Source of the DNA: Candidatus Cloacimonadota bacterium
GTDB taxonomy: Bacteria; Muiribacteriota; UBA6191
Length of the DNA: 64,000 nucleotides
Direction of reading: 5' to 3'
Assembly (NCBI GenBank): GCA_023954715.1
Contig: JAGSHD010000004.1
Coordinates: 124,001 to 188,000 of the forward strand
Under the pieces are notes generated by a model, which had not been told where the DNA came from, searched no databases, and saw only the letters and a program-made list of their open reading frames with translations. The translations under genes were made by a program, and so were the position numbers. Shown one piece after another: positions 1 through 8,569 of this stretch. Each line of letters starts with the position of its first letter. Position 1 is the stretch's first letter.

Positions 1-108
1 ACTGATTTGTTTACTACTATTACTTTGAATAAAAACTTGTATTCTAGGCTTTGCTAGTAATATACCAAATATAGTCTTATTCTCTTTGGATAAATCTCCT
101 AAAATTAC

Positions 109-135
109 TTGACTTGCCATTCGAAAATAAGTCAA
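109..135. repeat. Inverted repeat upstream of receiver gene
   Basis: TTGACTT (109-115) and AAGTCAA (129-135) form perfect 7-base arms around a 13-base spacer, 36 bases before the preferred ATG at 172. It could be an operator or a leader hairpin. Its presence argues that this stretch is regulatory and not the N terminus of the following gene, whose frame is open back to a TTG at 109. Confidence 0.4.
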
Positions 136-171
136 AATGTATTGAGCGAGTTTACTTGGGAGAAAACTTTA

Positions 172-1200
172 ATGCCTAAAACAAATATTTTATTTTATGA
201 GTCAAGTAATCGAGTCTTGAAAGATATTCAAAATGATCTAGATATGCAATCGATTGAGTACTTAAATTCACTTGAGTCGGTTCAAGCGGAGCTTTCCAAC
301 TCTTCTAACCCGACCTTAGCCTTTTTAGATATGAAAGATCAGGGACTCACCCCTTCTTGGCTTCAAAATATTTTAGGTAAGCCCAAGTTAGAGGTTGTTC
401 TTTTGAACTCCTCTTCTCATCATAACTCCCTAATGAAAATGATGGAAATAGGAATCTCCCACTTTTTACCACTAGGTTACACAGCTTCCCAAGTAAAACT
501 ACTTATCCAGCAACTAAGTAGCAAGTATAAAACCACTGACCCTTCAGAGTCAAATCAACAAAATAGTATGACAAGAGGAGATATCCTCATCGTTGATGAT
601 GAAGAGATCTTACTAGAAGTTTTAGGGGACTTTTTAGAAAGCTCTAACTTTTATGTAAATACTATTGATCAACCGTTGCAAGTACTTGAGGCCATTCAGA
701 CCAAAAAGTATGATGTAGTTCTAATGGACATTAATATGCCTAACATGAATGGTATTGAAGTCTGTAAACAGATTAAAGGTTATGATCCTTCACTTTTTGT
801 TGTTGGAATGACAGGTGCTGCCAATGATGATGAAGTAAACCAGCTACTAGAAGCCGGAGCATTCACTTGCCTAAAAAAACCTTTTGAAATGAAAAAATTT
901 CAAAAAATTTTAGATAAGTTAGTATTTATTTCTCAAGATGAAAAACTAAAAGAAGGTCCTGAAGATGTAAACTATAGACCAAAAACTAGTAGTGTATCAA
1001 GCACAACAAAATACCTTTTATACACAACTATTGTTACAGTTCTTCTTCTATTTTTAGCTGAACAATTTTTCATGGAAAAAAGTTTACCTGAAAAAAATCC
1101 AAACCCAAACAATAAACCAGATATAATTTATAATATGATGAATAACCAAAGCCCTGATCTGGATGCACTCAAGCGAAAACTAGAACTACTCAATAGATAA
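172..1200 (+). CDS. Receiver-domain protein with degenerate N-terminal receiver and C-terminal membrane anchor
   Basis: The 342-residue product has a complete CheY-like receiver at about residues 135-255. It shows the acidic pair D142/D143, phospho-acceptor D186 in the VLMDINMPN motif, T214 and K236 before Pro. The first ~115 residues resemble a receiver that has lost its active site. After the receiver comes a polar linker, one hydrophobic segment (about 280-300) and a short Pro/Asn-rich tail. There is no DNA-binding or enzymatic output domain, so it probably acts through protein contacts at the inner membrane. The ATG at 172 was chosen because GGGAG sits 9 bases upstream; a TTG at 109 is the longer alternative. 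It converges on the wzc-like gene with a one-base gap. A protein of the same general layout, without the anchor, lies at 51916-53190. Confidence 0.85.
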   Translation: MPKTNILFYESSNRVLKDIQNDLDMQSIEYLNSLESVQAELSNSSNPTLAFLDMKDQGLTPSWLQNILGKPKLEVVLLNSSSHHNSLMKMMEIGISHFLPLGYTASQVKLLIQQLSSKYKTTDPSESNQQNSMTRGDILIVDDEEILLEVLGDFLESSNFYVNTIDQPLQVLEAIQTKKYDVVLMDINMPNMNGIEVCKQIKGYDPSLFVVGMTGAANDDEVNQLLEAGAFTCLKKPFEMKKFQKILDKLVFISQDEKLKEGPEDVNYRPKTSSVSSTTKYLLYTTIVTVLLLFLAEQFFMEKSLPEKNPNPNNKPDIIYNMMNNQSPDLDALKRKLELLNR

Positions 1201-1201
1201 A

Positions 1202-3313
1202 TTAATAATAGTACCTATAGTTTCTGGCCCCAAACAGCTCAACTTCTGACACCCTGTTCACAACTAATCCTAAATTATCTATTCCTAAATTTTCCAACTC
1301 TGATAGTTGCTTTTCTACATTAACTACTTTAGTTTTATCGATAGATAGTACAAACAAAGTAACAGTCGTTTTTTTTGCGTAAATAAATGCATCCGTCGCA
1401 TAGGCTACCGGAGGAGTATCAAACAAAATAAAGTCGTATCGTTCTTCTAGCATTGACAATATATTATCAAACCTTGAAGAATGTAAAAAGTCCGCCGAAT
1501 TTAAAGAAGTTATACCACTAGACATAAAATCTAAATTTTTAATTTTTGTATCTTGAATTACATCTTCTAAAGAACAATCATCCATCAAATCCACAAATCC
1601 TAACAAATTTTCCAAACCAAGCATCAAGTGATCTCTGGGTAATCGAACATCTCCATCTACAAGTAATACTTTTTTACCCATCATTGCCATACTCGTAGCT
1701 AAGTTTACAGATACAAATGACTTTCCATCGCCTCGTTCTGCAGACGAGATTGTAATACTTTTCAACCCCGAAAAATGAAAGTTCAAGTTAGCTCTTAACT
1801 TTCTAAAACTTTCTGCAACAGGAGTTTTACTTTCAATACAAACAATCTCATTTCCATCTAAAATTTTAGATCCAACAATTAGTCCATAAACTTTTTGAGG
1901 TAAAACTTTGGAAACATCAAAAGATCTCATAAACTTTCCACTAAAAAAGTACTTTGTATACAAAATAACTGCAACACTTATTAAACCAAAAACCAATAAA
2001 AGTGGAATCCCAAACTTTCTAAAATTGTTGTTATGTTCTACAGCATCACTTACTTTTTTCACATACTCAAAGTCAACAAAAACTGTAGAAGTGTTAAGAG
2101 ATCCAATTTCAATCAGTTTTGTTAAATCACTTTCTTCATTTCTCAAGTCTCTTTCTAAGTCTACCAATGATAGAATCTTAGATTGAGCTGAGTTAAGTCG
2201 TTTATATTTATTCTTCTCTTTTGTTATAAGTTCTGCTGTAGATTTTCTTTTTTGTACTTGGCCAGCTATCTTAAAGTTAAGTCCTCGTATCTCTTGCTTT
2301 AAAGCTCTAGCTACCGGATCTAAAGACATTCTTCCAGAACCCTCGTTAAAGCTTTTATTCAACTCATTAGATCTTTTAGATAAAACTCTAATCCTAGACT
2401 CAATGGTACGAAGTTTTGGATGTCCTTCTATATATGTTTCTCGCAATACGGACTTCTCTGCTTCTAGCTCTAGTAGTTGATTTCTTAGTTCACCATAGCT
2501 TTTATCAAACAATGAAAGATCTATCTCTTCTTTCAGTCTATTCTTTAATTCCACTTCAACTTCAGCTTTTCGCTTTTGTAATACTAATAATTCGCCATCA
2601 AATCGCTCCAAAACACCCATATTTTTATTAATAAATATGATAATTGAATCCATTTCCGCTTGAATATCTAACGAGTTATTCGATTCCTGATATTTAGTCT
2701 TTCTGCCTATCAAGTCTCTCAGTTTTTCCTGTACTCCATTTCGTTGACTAGTAAAGATCTTGAGTTTCTTTAACAAGCTTTCATGACTTTTCTTATTTTC
2801 ACTGTCAATAAACTTAGAAATTAAGTTACTCAAAATAGGTTGTAAATCTTTTTGTATCTCCCCACTCAATGCCATATCTAATGAAAAATTACTAGCACCA
2901 GATGATTTGCTTTTGTCTCCACCCCCTAAAACCCTTTGCCTACCTTTAGTTTCATCCAAATAGTCTCGCATACGTAATTTTGACAACACCTCAAAAGGTT
3001 TAAGCTTGGACTTGGCTTCTTTCAAAGATTCATCTAAAATTTCCCCATCTTTTAGCACTCTTTTTATATAGTCTGGTGTATACTCTGAAGACTCTTTGAT
3101 CCAAGGGAAAAGCTCTTTGTCACCCACAAAGTTAGTTTTTATATTTACTATAGTAGAGGTTCGAAAATTAATTGGACGGCTATGTATAAAAAAACTACCA
3201 ACTCCAATCGAAATAACAAAAGCAGCCAGTATCAAAAAGACTTCTTTATAAAATACATCTATAAAGAATTGCCATAGCTGATACTTCTCTAGTTCAGTAT
3301 TTTTCATTGACAT
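1202..3313 (-). CDS. Polysaccharide co-polymerase / BY-type tyrosine kinase (Wzc-like)
   Basis: This inner-membrane protein of 703 residues should control chain length and export of the polysaccharide made by the neighbouring genes. It has the Wzz/Wzc layout: a transmembrane segment near residues 25-45, a long periplasmic coiled-coil region (about 170-400), a second transmembrane segment near 437-457, then a cytoplasmic P-loop kinase. Walker A is SAERGDGKS (from residue 524), Walker A' is VLLVDGD and Walker B is FILFDTPP. The C terminus is a tyrosine cluster (Y699, Y701-Y703), the usual autophosphorylation tail of Wzc/CapB kinases. A Gly/Ser/Lys-rich insert sits near residues 110-150. It is divergent from the Wza-like gene, with 179 bases between them. 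Confidence 0.93.
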   Translation of the reverse strand: MSMKNTELEKYQLWQFFIDVFYKEVFLILAAFVISIGVGSFFIHSRPINFRTSTIVNIKTNFVGDKELFPWIKESSEYTPDYIKRVLKDGEILDESLKEAKSKLKPFEVLSKLRMRDYLDETKGRQRVLGGGDKSKSSGASNFSLDMALSGEIQKDLQPILSNLISKFIDSENKKSHESLLKKLKIFTSQRNGVQEKLRDLIGRKTKYQESNNSLDIQAEMDSIIIFINKNMGVLERFDGELLVLQKRKAEVEVELKNRLKEEIDLSLFDKSYGELRNQLLELEAEKSVLRETYIEGHPKLRTIESRIRVLSKRSNELNKSFNEGSGRMSLDPVARALKQEIRGLNFKIAGQVQKRKSTAELITKEKNKYKRLNSAQSKILSLVDLERDLRNEESDLTKLIEIGSLNTSTVFVDFEYVKKVSDAVEHNNNFRKFGIPLLLVFGLISVAVILYTKYFFSGKFMRSFDVSKVLPQKVYGLIVGSKILDGNEIVCIESKTPVAESFRKLRANLNFHFSGLKSITISSAERGDGKSFVSVNLATSMAMMGKKVLLVDGDVRLPRDHLMLGLENLLGFVDLMDDCSLEDVIQDTKIKNLDFMSSGITSLNSADFLHSSRFDNILSMLEERYDFILFDTPPVAYATDAFIYAKKTTVTLFVLSIDKTKVVNVEKQLSELENLGIDNLGLVVNRVSEVELFGARNYRYYY

Positions 3314-3414
3314 TTCAATACCATTTCAAGTTATCCCAGATTATCAAATGTAAATCTCCAAAAATTTAACATTTATTTCACAGCTAAATAAATACTATTA
3401 AGTCGACTGATTTA

Positions 3415-3447
3415 TACAATACCCTTACATTAATAACAAGTATTGTA
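3415..3447. repeat. Inverted repeat in wzc/wza divergent promoter region
   Basis: TACAATAC (3415-3422) and GTATTGTA (3440-3447) are perfect 8-base arms separated by 17 bases. They lie in the 179-base region between two divergent polysaccharide export genes, and the right arm overlaps a possible -35 box. An operator shared by both genes is a reasonable inference; the regulator is unknown. Confidence 0.45.
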
Positions 3448-3470
3448 CGATAGCATGTATATACTAATAT
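3443..3470 (+). promoter_or_regulatory. Possible housekeeping promoter for the Wza-like gene
   Basis: TTGTAC (3443-3448) and TAATAT (3465-3470) are separated by 16 bases and end 22 bases before the start codon at 3493. The -35 box overlaps the right arm of the inverted repeat. AT-rich sequence makes chance matches common, so this is tentative. Confidence 0.35.
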
Positions 3471-3492
3471 ACTTCATCGTCAAAATCTACTT

Positions 3493-4407
3493 ATGAAAAC
3501 CTTCATTCTTTTATCTATAATCTTCTCCATTCACGTCCATCCTTCTTCTATTGATAGTCTGGATTCTGAACATTTTATAGTTGGAGATTCTGTTAAGATT
3601 AGTATTTTAAACAACTTTTTGGAAGAGGAGGTTTCAATTCCTCTAGTTGCTATAAATAGAGCAGACCGAATAATATTTCCACATTTAGGAGAGTTTGACA
3701 TATCTAACAAGACAATAGGTCAATTTAAGTTCGATTTGAAAAAGCGTGTATCGCAAAGACTATATTTAAAGGATCCTAATCTATTAATAGACATAAATAA
3801 AAACATTTTGGTTTCAGTTGTTCTACAAAACAGATTTCTAGGAGACTATAAGATGAAGTATAAAAGCTCTCTTGGTGAATTACTAAAAGCCGTGGATCTC
3901 ATAACAATCAAAGAAATGGACCCAGAAAACATCCATTTGACCAGAAAATACACCAAAACTATTATTGACTTACAGCACAATCCTTATTTAACTAAAACTA
4001 CATTGGAACATAATGATCTAATCAAAATTAATAGTCGTGTTGAGAATACACAAAACTATTACTATTTAGTTGGAAACTTCAATAAAGTCGGTCGTTATTA
4101 TATGGATACAAAAATCACTCTAATGGACTTGTTAGCTACTCAAACCCTTACCCAACCCAGATATACAAGAAAGTTCTATATTTTTAGAAAGCTAAAACAT
4201 GAAACTATAATTATCGAAGCTGATGCAAGGCAACTAATGAAGATGGGGGACTTAACCCAAAATATCTCAATACAAGGCGGAGATGTAGTATTGGCCTCTG
4301 TTGAAAGAAAAATGCATTTACTTCAAAAGTTCAGACATATCTTAGATCAATATACAGACATGGATGACTTTATTAAAAAGACTGAAGCTTTAAGAATTTT
4401 CGATTAA
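3493..4407 (+). CDS. Polysaccharide export protein (Wza-like, Poly_export/SLBB)
   Basis: The 304-residue product has a Sec signal peptide (about residues 1-20), a Poly_export-type domain (FIVGDSVKISIL onwards, about 27-107) and SLBB-like segments. One of these reads YYLVGNFNKVGRYYMD, close to the usual pattern of V-x-G-x-(V/F)-x-x-P/V-G. Proteins of this family form the periplasmic and outer-membrane channel that works with a Wzc partner, here encoded divergently. The signal peptide has no lipobox cysteine, so unlike E. coli Wza it may not be a lipoprotein. It is shorter than Wza (~380 residues) and has no clear C-terminal barrel helix. Its 3' end converges on the DprE2-like gene with three bases between them. 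Confidence 0.82.
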   Translation: MKTFILLSIIFSIHVHPSSIDSLDSEHFIVGDSVKISILNNFLEEEVSIPLVAINRADRIIFPHLGEFDISNKTIGQFKFDLKKRVSQRLYLKDPNLLIDINKNILVSVVLQNRFLGDYKMKYKSSLGELLKAVDLITIKEMDPENIHLTRKYTKTIIDLQHNPYLTKTTLEHNDLIKINSRVENTQNYYYLVGNFNKVGRYYMDTKITLMDLLATQTLTQPRYTRKFYIFRKLKHETIIIEADARQLMKMGDLTQNISIQGGDVVLASVERKMHLLQKFRHILDQYTDMDDFIKKTEALRIFD

Positions 4408-4410
4408 GAG

Positions 4411-5142
4411 TTAAAGGCTCAATCTCTTAAATACAAACTCTGGAATACAGCGTATAATCCACATAATATATCTCCAAACAAATATACTATAAACAACACT
4501 CTTACCTCGAGTCTGCCCCTTTACGATGTCAGCAGCCACTTTAGCTGGACTAGCGGTCAACAAAGCAGGTAGCTCTAAATGTGCTGTCATTTTTGTATCT
4601 ACAAAGCCAGGTAATACAGTCAATACTGTAGTATCACTTTTTTGCAATCTGTTTCTTAATCCTGAGAGATAAGATATCAATCCAGCTTTTGCACTCCCGT
4701 ACATATAGTTGCTTTGCCTTCCTCTTAATCCAGCCACAGATGAAACACCAATTATAAATGACTTTGGTACGCTTTCTAAATTCTTGGCTGCAGACTCTAA
4801 AGCAGCACATGATCCAGTATAATTGACCGCCATAATCTTATAGGCTTCATCTTTTGACGATTGGGCGAGTTGCTGGTCACCTAGGTACCCAGCCATCAAA
4901 ACAAATCCACATATTTGACCCTTAAAAGAGCTTATCACATCATCTATATTTTCAAAATCTTGAAGATCTAAACTCACAGTCTCAGCATCTACATCAAAAC
5001 GTACTTTGACATCTTGTTTTAATGCAGTTAAGTCCGATTTATCGCGAGCTGATAATATCAAAGAGTAACCTTTACCAGCATAAATATAACTTAACTCTCT
5101 ACCAATATCTGAAGTTGCACCTAGTATAAAAATTGAATTCAT
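4411..5142 (-). CDS. dprE2: DprE2-like short-chain dehydrogenase (polyprenylphosphoryl 2-ketoribose reductase)
   Basis: A classical SDR of 243 residues. It has the N-terminal nucleotide-binding motif GATSDIG, a catalytic Ser in GVSSVAG and the YxxxK pair in YGSAKAG. The GATSDIGRE start is typical of DprE2. In the known pathway DprE2 reduces the 2-keto intermediate made by DprE1, giving polyprenylphosphoryl-D-arabinose. The gene begins directly after the DprE1-like stop, so the two are translationally adjacent, in the same order as mycobacterial Rv3790-Rv3791. The function rests on this neighbourhood as well as the motifs, because SDRs alone are hard to assign. Confidence 0.85.
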   Translation of the reverse strand: MNSIFILGATSDIGRELSYIYAGKGYSLILSARDKSDLTALKQDVKVRFDVDAETVSLDLQDFENIDDVISSFKGQICGFVLMAGYLGDQQLAQSSKDEAYKIMAVNYTGSCAALESAAKNLESVPKSFIIGVSSVAGLRGRQSNYMYGSAKAGLISYLSGLRNRLQKSDTTVLTVLPGFVDTKMTAHLELPALLTASPAKVAADIVKGQTRGKSVVYSIFVWRYIMWIIRCIPEFVFKRLSL

Positions 5143-6480
5143 TTATAACCCCAATCGCTTTGCTTGCAAAGATTTGAAAAACCTATCACAGCCATATTTC
5201 TGCACTACACTTTTAAATTTGTTCACATTTTTATAAGACTTATGGAATGTATCAGCTGACATTCTCGCATCTTTCGTCAGATACAATCGCCCATTTGCGT
5301 CTAATACAATTTTATCCAATTCATCTAAAAACTCGAACAAACCCTCCATAATAGGGAAGTCCAACGCTAATGTATACCCTCTCATTGGAAAGCTCAAATA
5401 ACCTTCGCTCTCTTTACCAAACAGTTTTAGTACAGCTAAAAAAGAAGCTATCCCTTTGTCACTAACTCTCTCTAAAATTTCTTGTATAGCCTTTTTAGAA
5501 GACTTCATTGGAACAACAAATTGATATTGTACAAAACCCCTCGCACCATAAATTTTATTCCAATCAGAAACAAAATCTAAAGGATAAAAAAATGGATCAA
5601 ATGTAGTTAATGCTCTGTCTAGTTCAGAAGATGGCTTATTAAAATACAATTGGTTGAACAAATATACTGACTCTGAACATAAGGCAAACGAAGGAAAGTT
5701 GAAAGGTATTTTTGCCGGAAAACTTTTACATAGCTTTAGAGGGTTTTCTTGCATCTTAGTACCAAGGAGATCATCATAAGTAGCATGCTCTCCGCTTATC
5801 ATAACTCCTCTACCTAGATGCTCACCCTTAGACAAACAGTCTATCCACGCTACAGTATACTTTTCACTTTCTGACCCCTCAAACAGCCTCATCAAATCCT
5901 CAAAGTTTGACGCTCTAGTTTGACTTTGTATGATATAGCTAGAATGAATCTTTAATAATCGTAAAGTCACAGTTAAAATAATACCTGTTAAACCCATTCC
6001 ACCACAGGTAGCATAGAATAAATCAGGGTTTACAGACTTAGAGCATTCTAGGATTTCTTCACCTGTAAATATTCTAAATGATTCAACATGATCAGAAAAC
6101 ACTCCGTCCGCATGATGATTTTTTCCATGAACATCAGATGCAATTGCTCCACCTACAGTAACGTATTTGGTGCCTGGAGTCACAGGTAAAAACCACCCTC
6201 TAGTTGAAAAAACACTTATAATACTTTCTAAACTTACTCCGGCTGTACACTCCAAGATGCCTTCATTTGAAAACGATATAAAATAATCATTTTTTTCTAG
6301 ATTAACTATTGATTTAGACAATGCACTATCACCGTAACTTCGTCCTAATCCTCGAGCAATAAGTTTCTTAGTCATATCTAAAGAGTTTACATCCTTCTCT
6401 CTTTCGATAAATTGACTTAAAGCATCTACTTGCGGGTAGTTCCCCCAACTTGTTGTATTTTTATTCCGGTTTAAATACAT
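5143..6480 (-). CDS. dprE1: DprE1-like FAD-dependent oxidase (polyprenylphosphoryl-ribose 2-epimerase subunit)
   Basis: The 445-residue product has a vanillyl-alcohol-oxidase-type FAD domain with RGLGRSYGDSA and TPGTKYVTVGGAIASDVHGK, both nearly identical to the DprE1 signature. The C-terminal part contains YLTKDARMSADTFH, also typical of DprE1. The enzyme oxidises the 2-hydroxyl of polyprenylphosphoryl-D-ribose; DprE2 then reduces the ketone with inversion. From memory of the Mycobacterium tuberculosis sequence, the cysteine attacked by benzothiazinone drugs sits in the motif NICVDFPI. The aligned stretch here is TLALDFPI, with Ala372 in its place. The gene overlaps the GtrA-like gene by 20 bases. 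Confidence 0.92.
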   Translation of the reverse strand: MYLNRNKNTTSWGNYPQVDALSQFIEREKDVNSLDMTKKLIARGLGRSYGDSALSKSIVNLEKNDYFISFSNEGILECTAGVSLESIISVFSTRGWFLPVTPGTKYVTVGGAIASDVHGKNHHADGVFSDHVESFRIFTGEEILECSKSVNPDLFYATCGGMGLTGIILTVTLRLLKIHSSYIIQSQTRASNFEDLMRLFEGSESEKYTVAWIDCLSKGEHLGRGVMISGEHATYDDLLGTKMQENPLKLCKSFPAKIPFNFPSFALCSESVYLFNQLYFNKPSSELDRALTTFDPFFYPLDFVSDWNKIYGARGFVQYQFVVPMKSSKKAIQEILERVSDKGIASFLAVLKLFGKESEGYLSFPMRGYTLALDFPIMEGLFEFLDELDKIVLDANGRLYLTKDARMSADTFHKSYKNVNKFKSVVQKYGCDRFFKSLQAKRLGL

Positions 6481-6874
6481 ATTTTTTATCCAAAGAATAT
6501 TTTACTATATAACCAATTGATAACCCGATAATCGCTCCTACATACATGGCACGTTCTGATTGGGGGAAAAAAATAATAAACGTGTACTCAAACCCCCAAA
6601 ATATGATGGTTGTAAACACCCCCATTATACTATATAGAGTAAAGGCTTTAGCCTCAGCAGCCTTATTTGAAGCTTGAAACTTAAAAATAAACAATTTATC
6701 TAATATATATTTAACAACCAAACCAATTGCTGTGCCAAACAATATTGCAATTTCTTTCTTGAATATTAAAAAAGGAGTAAACTCTACATAAATAAACTGG
6801 CTAGATAAATTCAAAATCGTAGCAAAAACTGCAAATATAATGTAATTGAGTAATATCACAAATAAATCAACCAA
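6461..6874 (-). CDS. GtrA-like small membrane protein
   Basis: A 137-residue protein with about four transmembrane segments (near residues 5-28, 37-57, 75-95, 107-128), the size and pattern of the GtrA family. GtrA proteins are linked with polyprenyl-phosphate sugar flipping or support. In mycobacteria the GtrA-like Rv3789 lies directly before dprE1 (Rv3790), as here, and has been tied to decaprenylphosphoryl-arabinose. It overlaps the UbiA-like gene upstream by 19 bases and dprE1 downstream by 20 bases, which points to coupled translation. The exact role is inferred from context. Confidence 0.8.
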   Translation of the reverse strand: MVDLFVILLNYIIFAVFATILNLSSQFIYVEFTPFLIFKKEIAILFGTAIGLVVKYILDKLFIFKFQASNKAAEAKAFTLYSIMGVFTTIIFWGFEYTFIIFFPQSERAMYVGAIIGLSIGYIVKYSLDKKYVFKPE

Positions 6875-7719
6875 ATAAAAGTCACAATCCAGGCCAACAA
6901 AGTCAACTGTAAAAATCTATCCGAATATGCCAAAGCAGTTGGGGAACCCGTTCTATTTTCTACAAAAGCTAATTGCATATATCGTAAAACAGCTAAGATA
7001 ACAAAGTAAGTTGTAAAATACAGAGATCTTCCCCCCATTCTAACTTGTACAGAAGGAGTTAGAGAGTACATGATGTAGCAAACTATAATAACTCCACCGA
7101 TCATTACCATAGTTAAATCAACAAACTTTAGATTATACCCACTAATAGCTTCTCTTACTTGAGTCCCTTTCTCCATCATCAATACATCATCTCGTCGTTT
7201 AGCAATTGCGACAAACAACGCAAAAAGAAAAGTCATCAAAATGATCCACTCGGATAGTTCAACTCCAGTAGCATATCCACCAACAAAAAGTCGAAATACA
7301 AAACCCAAAGACACAATAGAGATATCTATGATTGGAAGCTTTTTTAGGTAAAAGGAATAGCATAAATTCATTAGCTTATAAGCAACTATTACACAAAAAG
7401 TATTCTTTGAAATATCATAAGCTAATAAAAAGGAAGCTAACCAGAGTAATAACCAAAGGATAAAACCCTGACTTAATGGAACATCACCAGAAGCAAATGG
7501 TCTTTTACATTTAACTGGATGAATTTTATCATTTTCCATATCTACATAGTCATTTACTATGTACACGCTCGATGCAATCAAACAAAATGATAAAAATGAC
7601 CATGCAGCCTGAAGTAAAGCAGTTTGATCAAATAATTTTCCGGCAAAAAACAATGGCAAAAACACAAACAAGTTCTTTATATAATGCTTTACTCTAAGTA
7701 GCTTTACATATTTTTGCAT
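6856..7719 (-). CDS. UbiA-family prenyltransferase, probable polyprenyl-phosphate phosphoribosyltransferase
   Basis: This polytopic membrane protein of 287 residues has about eight hydrophobic segments. It carries the UbiA Asp motif NDYVDMENDKIHPVK (NDxxDxxxD) and a second motif AKRRDD followed by a GYNLKFVDL segment, as in Rv3806c-type enzymes. Those transfer phosphoribose from PRPP to polyprenyl phosphate, the first committed step toward the D-arabinose donor. The ATG at 7719 is preferred because AGAGA lies 7 bases upstream; an in-frame ATG at 7734 would add five residues. With GtrA-like, dprE1 and dprE2 it forms a tightly overlapping operon. No separate phosphatase for the 5-phosphate intermediate is seen nearby. 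Confidence 0.85.
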   Translation of the reverse strand: MQKYVKLLRVKHYIKNLFVFLPLFFAGKLFDQTALLQAAWSFLSFCLIASSVYIVNDYVDMENDKIHPVKCKRPFASGDVPLSQGFILWLLLWLASFLLAYDISKNTFCVIVAYKLMNLCYSFYLKKLPIIDISIVSLGFVFRLFVGGYATGVELSEWIILMTFLFALFVAIAKRRDDVLMMEKGTQVREAISGYNLKFVDLTMVMIGGVIIVCYIMYSLTPSVQVRMGGRSLYFTTYFVILAVLRYMQLAFVENRTGSPTALAYSDRFLQLTLLAWIVTFIWLIYL

Positions 7720-7870
7720 TCGATATTCTCTCATTAACAGGGGTTACGGCTCAATACAATCAACGAACCAGCTATAATGATCCATAAATTGTAATTTAAA
7801 GAGTATACTATCAAGTAAACTTTTATCTAGCAATATGCAAAACTAAAAGCAACGGTCTAAACACTACAAA

Positions 7871-8569
7871 TTAATAGTATAATTGGTGTTGAGTTGCTTC
7901 TATACCATAAGCATATTTACTATGAGGAACAGATTGTAAGCTTAAAGTTCGAATCAGGTATATAAGCCAAGTTGGAAGCTCTGCCATCTGAGTTTTTATC
8001 TCTAAAACTTTATGTTTTAGGTGCTTACGTTTGAATGAATTCTGTGGATACATGACATCAGACTTTTCAAAAGTTAAATTATGATCGATAGTTATTCTAA
8101 AGTCTGTAGCATCGATTGGCACCCATGCTTCTCGATAATAATCTACTAATACTTTTGGGCATTGATTTTTCAACAATAGTAATCTTAAGAACTCATCCAC
8201 TACAGGTGACTTCTTACAATCTAATCCAAGGCATTTTTGTTGAAGATTCAAATCGCTATAAGGCAAGTGAATTGAATTTTTATGAATTTGATTTCCAAAT
8301 CTAGATTTAATCTCTAAACTATAAAACTTACAGCTCTCTTCTTCTTCAGAATAAGTACGAATACGTAATTTGTTTCTACCAAACTCACCCTGCATTTTCT
8401 CTTGATATGCTAGATAATCATAAGTATCAAAATAAAGACTACGTACAAAGTATCCTTTGTTATTATTACTTTTTTTAGTGTATTTATCTCTTTTACAATA
8501 CCTAGAAAGCTGTAGTAACAATGCGTTATACTTTTGTTCATTTAAAATATATTTATATTCGAATCTCAT
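7871..8569 (-). CDS. VTC-domain protein (polyphosphate-polymerase-like)
   Basis: The 232-residue product matches the VTC catalytic domain: RFEYKYIL at the N terminus, SLYFDT, YQEKMQGEFGRNKLRIR, LEIKSR, then VLEIKT near the C terminus. These basic and acidic residues line the nucleotide and metal tunnel of the triphosphate-tunnel fold. In yeast Vtc4 makes polyphosphate; the bacterial forms found beside CotH and DUF4956 have no firmly established substrate. It is the last gene of a three-gene operon, and its start overlaps the cotH-like stop by four bases (ATGA). There is no signal peptide, so it should be cytoplasmic. Confidence 0.85.
   Translation of the reverse strand: MRFEYKYILNEQKYNALLLQLSRYCKRDKYTKKSNNNKGYFVRSLYFDTYDYLAYQEKMQGEFGRNKLRIRTYSEEEESCKFYSLEIKSRFGNQIHKNSIHLPYSDLNLQQKCLGLDCKKSPVVDEFLRLLLLKNQCPKVLVDYYREAWVPIDATDFRITIDHNLTFEKSDVMYPQNSFKRKHLKHKVLEIKTQMAELPTWLIYLIRTLSLQSVPHSKYAYGIEATQHQLYY

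Noticed and set aside
7940..7960. GTTCGAATC, reminiscent of a tRNA T-loop
   Set aside because: It is within the VTC coding sequence and no acceptor stem or anticodon arm surrounds it.
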